From Silene noctiflora (taxonomy: Eukaryota > Streptophyta > Magnoliopsida > Caryophyllales > Caryophyllaceae), in NCBI GenBank assembly GCA_009801015.1, contig VHZZ01000426.1, positions 109,352-173,351 of the forward strand: DNA of 64,000 bases. The letters run 5' to 3'. Position 1 is the first letter of the stretch. Each line of letters starts with the position of its first letter. The notes below the pieces were generated by a model. It did no database searches. It was not told the origin of the DNA and worked only from the letters and a program-made list of their open reading frames with translations. Positions 60,415 through 64,000 of this stretch are shown one piece after another. The position numbers were made by a program, and so were the translations under genes.

Positions 60415-62345
60415 CTGAAAAGACAATACATTGACCTTCAGTAAAGATTGAAAGTCACGAAACAAAGCTTTGACGAGAATGAAAAAATGGAAGAATTTTA
60501 ATACTATCATGACTGGATCAGTATAAAATACGGATTAACTGGATGCTCCCCTGCCACACTTCCATGAAAAGAAAAGGGCTACTCAAATAATGAGCAACCA
60601 ACCAGCTTGAATAAGTACCGTTTCACAAAGTTTTCAGGAAACAGGGCTGTCTCTAAAAGAACTGACAATGAAATATGCAAACTCGACTCAACAGTAGTAA
60701 AATTCTGACTTTGATGTCCATGCCATAAACTTCATCTTACAATAGACAAATGATTGTGATAATACATACATTTTGAGCATGACCATGAATCATCTTAACA
60801 AGTTTATTAGTAGAAAATAATTAAGAAGAGGGAGAATCAGACATTTTAGAAGTGTTTTGTTCACATTTTTGGATTATATAGCCCCAGTAGAAATTTTCTC
60901 AGAAGCTCCACCAGTCTCAAATGTTTACCGAAAGCCTGAAACCCCATGCTAAACAAATCAAGAGAGAAAGAGTCAATGCAAAAGGCGAGCTGAATTGTGA
61001 AGTTAAACTTACAACTCTAGCCACCTCGTAAGTCCCACCTATTCCTTAACTGCTTCTACCCTCTCAACCATCGCCAAGGAATCTTTATGTCTACCGCTAC
61101 CCCATTCCCTACCATCCCCTGGTCTCTAACTTAAGACGTGGCCATCACCACCTGACAGTCACAGTCTGTGAATCAGTTGATAGAGAATTCAGAAATTATG
61201 GGGAGCAACAAGGCTTCTAGGGGTGGTGGTAGGAAGAGCCAATAACAAGGCAGTAACACGAATGAATGGTAATAATCTTTATAAAGGCAATACAACGAGG
61301 ATGAAGTAAAAAACTGTCTGAAATCAGACTTATGTTATACCAGCAGGCCAGCACTTTACTACTGTCGCATGACTTATGCAATGCGTGGCAGACATATGAG
61401 TATTCGAACTTATATTTTGGGTAACCGGTCAATAAGTGTGCCTACTTTCTAGACATTTGCACGACATATAATATTAAGAAAAAAAAAAAAAAAAACTTAT
61501 TCCCGTCATTCTTAAACACGAGTCTCTTCAGAAGAAGTAGACTCTTTTGCATAATCTCGTGATGGCTATGCTTATTTGTGAATGCGTAATATAAAGAAGT
61601 GCAACGACATAATCTAACTACGAAATGATCCTAGCTGTGTCTTACTGCTCTTACAAATGGCGACACCAATGGGTAAATGACTTTACTTGATTAAACATCA
61701 ATATATAACATAACCTAACTTCTCTTCTACTCTACCAACTCGATCGTTGAAAAATCTAACCAAGACATCAACTTTCATCCTAACTCCATCATGAAAATAT
61801 TAAATTATTACTCCATTACCATGTAAGATAAACTAACATCAATCCCGTACGAGTTGTACTACAAATTCCACATAATAATCTTCTTCTTTGCTCATTCTAT
61901 TCAATCAAAACAATCAACACTACCACATTGCTTTTCCCTTCAATCAAAGCACCAAATCAACCTCAACACCATCTAATTATCACAATCACACCACCATTTC
62001 CCCTAATTTAAACCCTAGCAAAAAAACACAAATTACACATTCATGAACCCTAATTCCCAATTTCTCAATTCAATAACCACACCTACTTTAAACCCATCAT
62101 ATAAACACGATTGGACAGCAAATTACCCAACTTTCTATTCCAACTAAAAAAACCCAAATCCTACATAAACCCTAATCTTCTTTTACTCCCCAAAATCACT
62201 CCTTTCACAAAATCTAATCCAGCTATTGCATTTCCATCATAAAAAAACTTAATAAAAGTTCCTAAATCAACAAAATTCAAACTAAGGAAACAACTAAACA
62301 AGCATAAATTTTTGAAATTAAGGAAAAAGGGGGAATTTTTTTTAC
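60415..62345 (-). other. Leader intron of KINB3
   Basis: About 1.9 kb between the start-codon exon and the presumed 5' UTR exon at 62346 onward. AT-rich; a poly(A) tract at 61480-61495; no other gene seen. Confidence 0.5.
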
Positions 62346-62500
62346 CCGGAACAAGATATACGCAGCGCGACGACAGTATCAATGGCGGCGGAGAAAACGA
62401 CGGCAATTGGGGATGAAATTAGGGTTGTGGAGTTGATTAATACACGAAATTTAACGAAATTGGGTTATAAATTGGGGGAAATTGATGGTAATTGAGATGA
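62346..62500 (-). other. 5' UTR exon and promoter area of KINB3 (predicted)
   Basis: Read on the minus strand, a CG-rich leader with CCGCCGCC and no ATG near its end stops at TTCCGG before GTAAAA. Leader start unknown. Confidence 0.45.
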
Positions 62501-63829
62501 TGATTGATTGAGAGTGAGGGTGTGTGGTACGAGGTTGTCGGTGGTGTGAGGGTTTATGTTTGATGAAGATGGTGATTAATTTGGTGATATATGGAATGGA
62601 CGAAGGTGTAACTTGTAAGTGTGTGATAATGGGCTCGAGAGACTGTCTCACGCTAAGTTGACAAAAGACGGGTTTTTATGAGTATTTGTTGGTTAAAACT
62701 AGAGAGAATAACTGGAGTCGAGTTGTATCGAGTCAAGTTAAATAAGTGAAATTGGGTTTAGGTCATAGCGGGTTAGCATACTCTTTTGGGTGGTGCAAAT
62801 TGTCGAGCTTGAGGTCGTGGTGTTATTGGGTAGAATTATTTTGGGTTAAAGTTTAGTTTCTAACTATTATTTGATTTAATTATTTTGTTATAAGCCAACA
62901 TATCGAGTCACTTACTAAATCGCTTTAATTTTGATTAAAATTGGCCTGTTAATTGTCGGTCATTAATATTATCGAGTCAATATTGGATCGGGTCGGGCTA
63001 CTCTTGTTTCTTATGTTAAATTTATGTGTTCTATGACACTATCGGGTCGGGTGTAGAGTGGATCGAGTTGGGTTAACTTTACCAGGTAAAAACAAGCTAA
63101 CCTAATTACGTTGCTTGGTATTTTTGTGAGATTTGAAATTATGAGTCGTTAAATTTATTAGGTGGAGTTGAAACTTGAAAGTATTGGATGTTATATGTTA
63201 TGTACGGAGTAGGTATAAAATTACGAACTTTAAAACATCCGCTTATACAGTTTTACTTGTTTTTTTTTTGCTCACATCTTATTTTATAAGAGGCATGAAG
63301 TGACTCGGTGAGAAATTTAGAGGAAAGTTGGTTATGTATGATGGCTTTAGAGCGAGTGTTGGTTACAGCCTTGCAGGTGAAAATAATGAATGACCAAGGA
63401 TGGTAATTCGATGACGAGTGCTTGGGGAAGTGGTAGTTTGATTGTACTGTAAGTGGTTGGGGTGGTGGTGGTCCGGTGGTGGGTAGTTGGTTAAACTAGT
63501 ACCTGGACTAAAAAAGAGATTGTGAAGGGTGAAGATGAGGTCAAGTACAACGGCAAATAGAGAATTGATATAAAATGAAATGAAATGTAAGGAATTTGAA
63601 GAGATAAAAGGAGCAATTATATTCCCACTATAATAATTTAATAAAAAGTAGCTTAAAATAGAAAAATCACACCAAAAACAATTTCCCCAAAAGAAGGCAA
63701 AAGAAAGCTACACGAAAGAAAGCCTTGGATTAATGTAAAAGTTCTTATAGTGTACGGCATGTCGGCATGTTTTGATTGCCCAAAACTAACTTATTTTTCA
63801 ATGGAACATCAAAAGCATGACTATAAAAT
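62501..63829. other. Intergenic DNA with GGGTCGG words
   Basis: Degenerate GGGTCGGGCT / GGATCGAGTTGGG words (62700-63100) again resemble the GACCCG repeat family. 63240-63830 shows nothing supported. Confidence 0.45.
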
Positions 63830-64000
63830 TCGCGTAAATTACCATAAGTATTTAGATCAACTGGGAATGAGTTGTTATAGCTTAACCAGGGGTCTTGTAC
63901 TCGAGTCTTGGGAACGCAACAGTGTTGAAACTCACGAGGGAGAGTTTTACCGCCTTAATAGTTCTACCCGGCTCGAATCCAGATTAAACCGAATGGTTTA
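63830..64000 (+). repeat. SINE-like sequence at the window edge
   Basis: TATAGCTTAACCAGGGGTC followed by GTACTCGAGTCTTGG resembles A/B-box spacing of a tRNA-derived SINE. Runs to the window end, so it cannot be delimited. Confidence 0.3.

Noticed and set aside
62381-62440. Plus-strand ATG with good context opposite the KINB3 leader
   Set aside because: The frame is short and has no support; the minus-strand splice donor and leader explain the sequence better.

Overview
This window is nuclear DNA of a flowering plant. Every protein gene is split by GT-AG introns (two introns use GC donors). The proteins are plant families: arogenate dehydratase, ICR/RIP, LBD, FHY1, vicilin, SIZ1 and the SnRK1 beta-3 subunit. 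A nuclear tRNA-Leu gene and a decayed piece of chloroplast DNA are also present. The frequent short elements, among them Stowaway elements with CTCCCTCCG ends, suit a dicot. Caryophyllales is a guess, not a demonstration.

Layout. 174-1960 (+): 3' part of an arogenate/prephenate dehydratase gene. 4640-10713 (+): an ICR/RIP coiled-coil ROP effector with a 5' UTR intron. 13458-17982 (+): LBD1/LBD11-type transcription factor with a 4 kb intron full of small transposons. 19512-23468 (+): RBR ubiquitin ligase with an N-terminal RNase H-like domain. 24132-26550 (-): FHY1/FHL phytochrome A import adaptor, tail to tail with the RBR gene. 27.0-31.3 kb: gene-free repeat land with a LINE fragment, tandem repeats, an LTR-like piece and a 1.55 kb plastid insertion (rpoC1-rpoC2). 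31578-36048 (+): PUX5-type p97/CDC48 adaptor. 37094-40015 (+): vicilin-like seed storage protein with an RY-box promoter. 43887-55880 (+): SUMO E3 ligase SIZ1 with a repeat-built leader. 57662-58838 (+): small DnaJ-type zinc-finger protein carrying an antisense tRNA-Leu(UAA) gene in an intron. 59931-60414 (-), with a leader exon near 62346: SnRK1 beta-3 subunit.

The genes do not form an operon or pathway; they are independent single-copy-like loci. What links the window is its mobile DNA. Several elements could be delimited to the base with target-site duplications: a hAT-like element at 12641-13126 (8 bp), another at 37956-38157 (8 bp), a Mutator-like MITE nested in a Stowaway (10 bp), PIF/Harbinger-like MITEs (TTA/TAA) and a SINE in FHY1 intron 2 (13 bp, one mismatch). 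Two LINE RNase H remnants are each split by a younger DNA element.

I found no convincing new molecular system. The best leads are the nested insertions, the SIZ1 exon region with missing conserved segments, the SIZ1 leader repeat array, the duplication across the LBD stop codon, and an uORF whose stop overlaps the start codon of the SnRK1 beta-3 gene.
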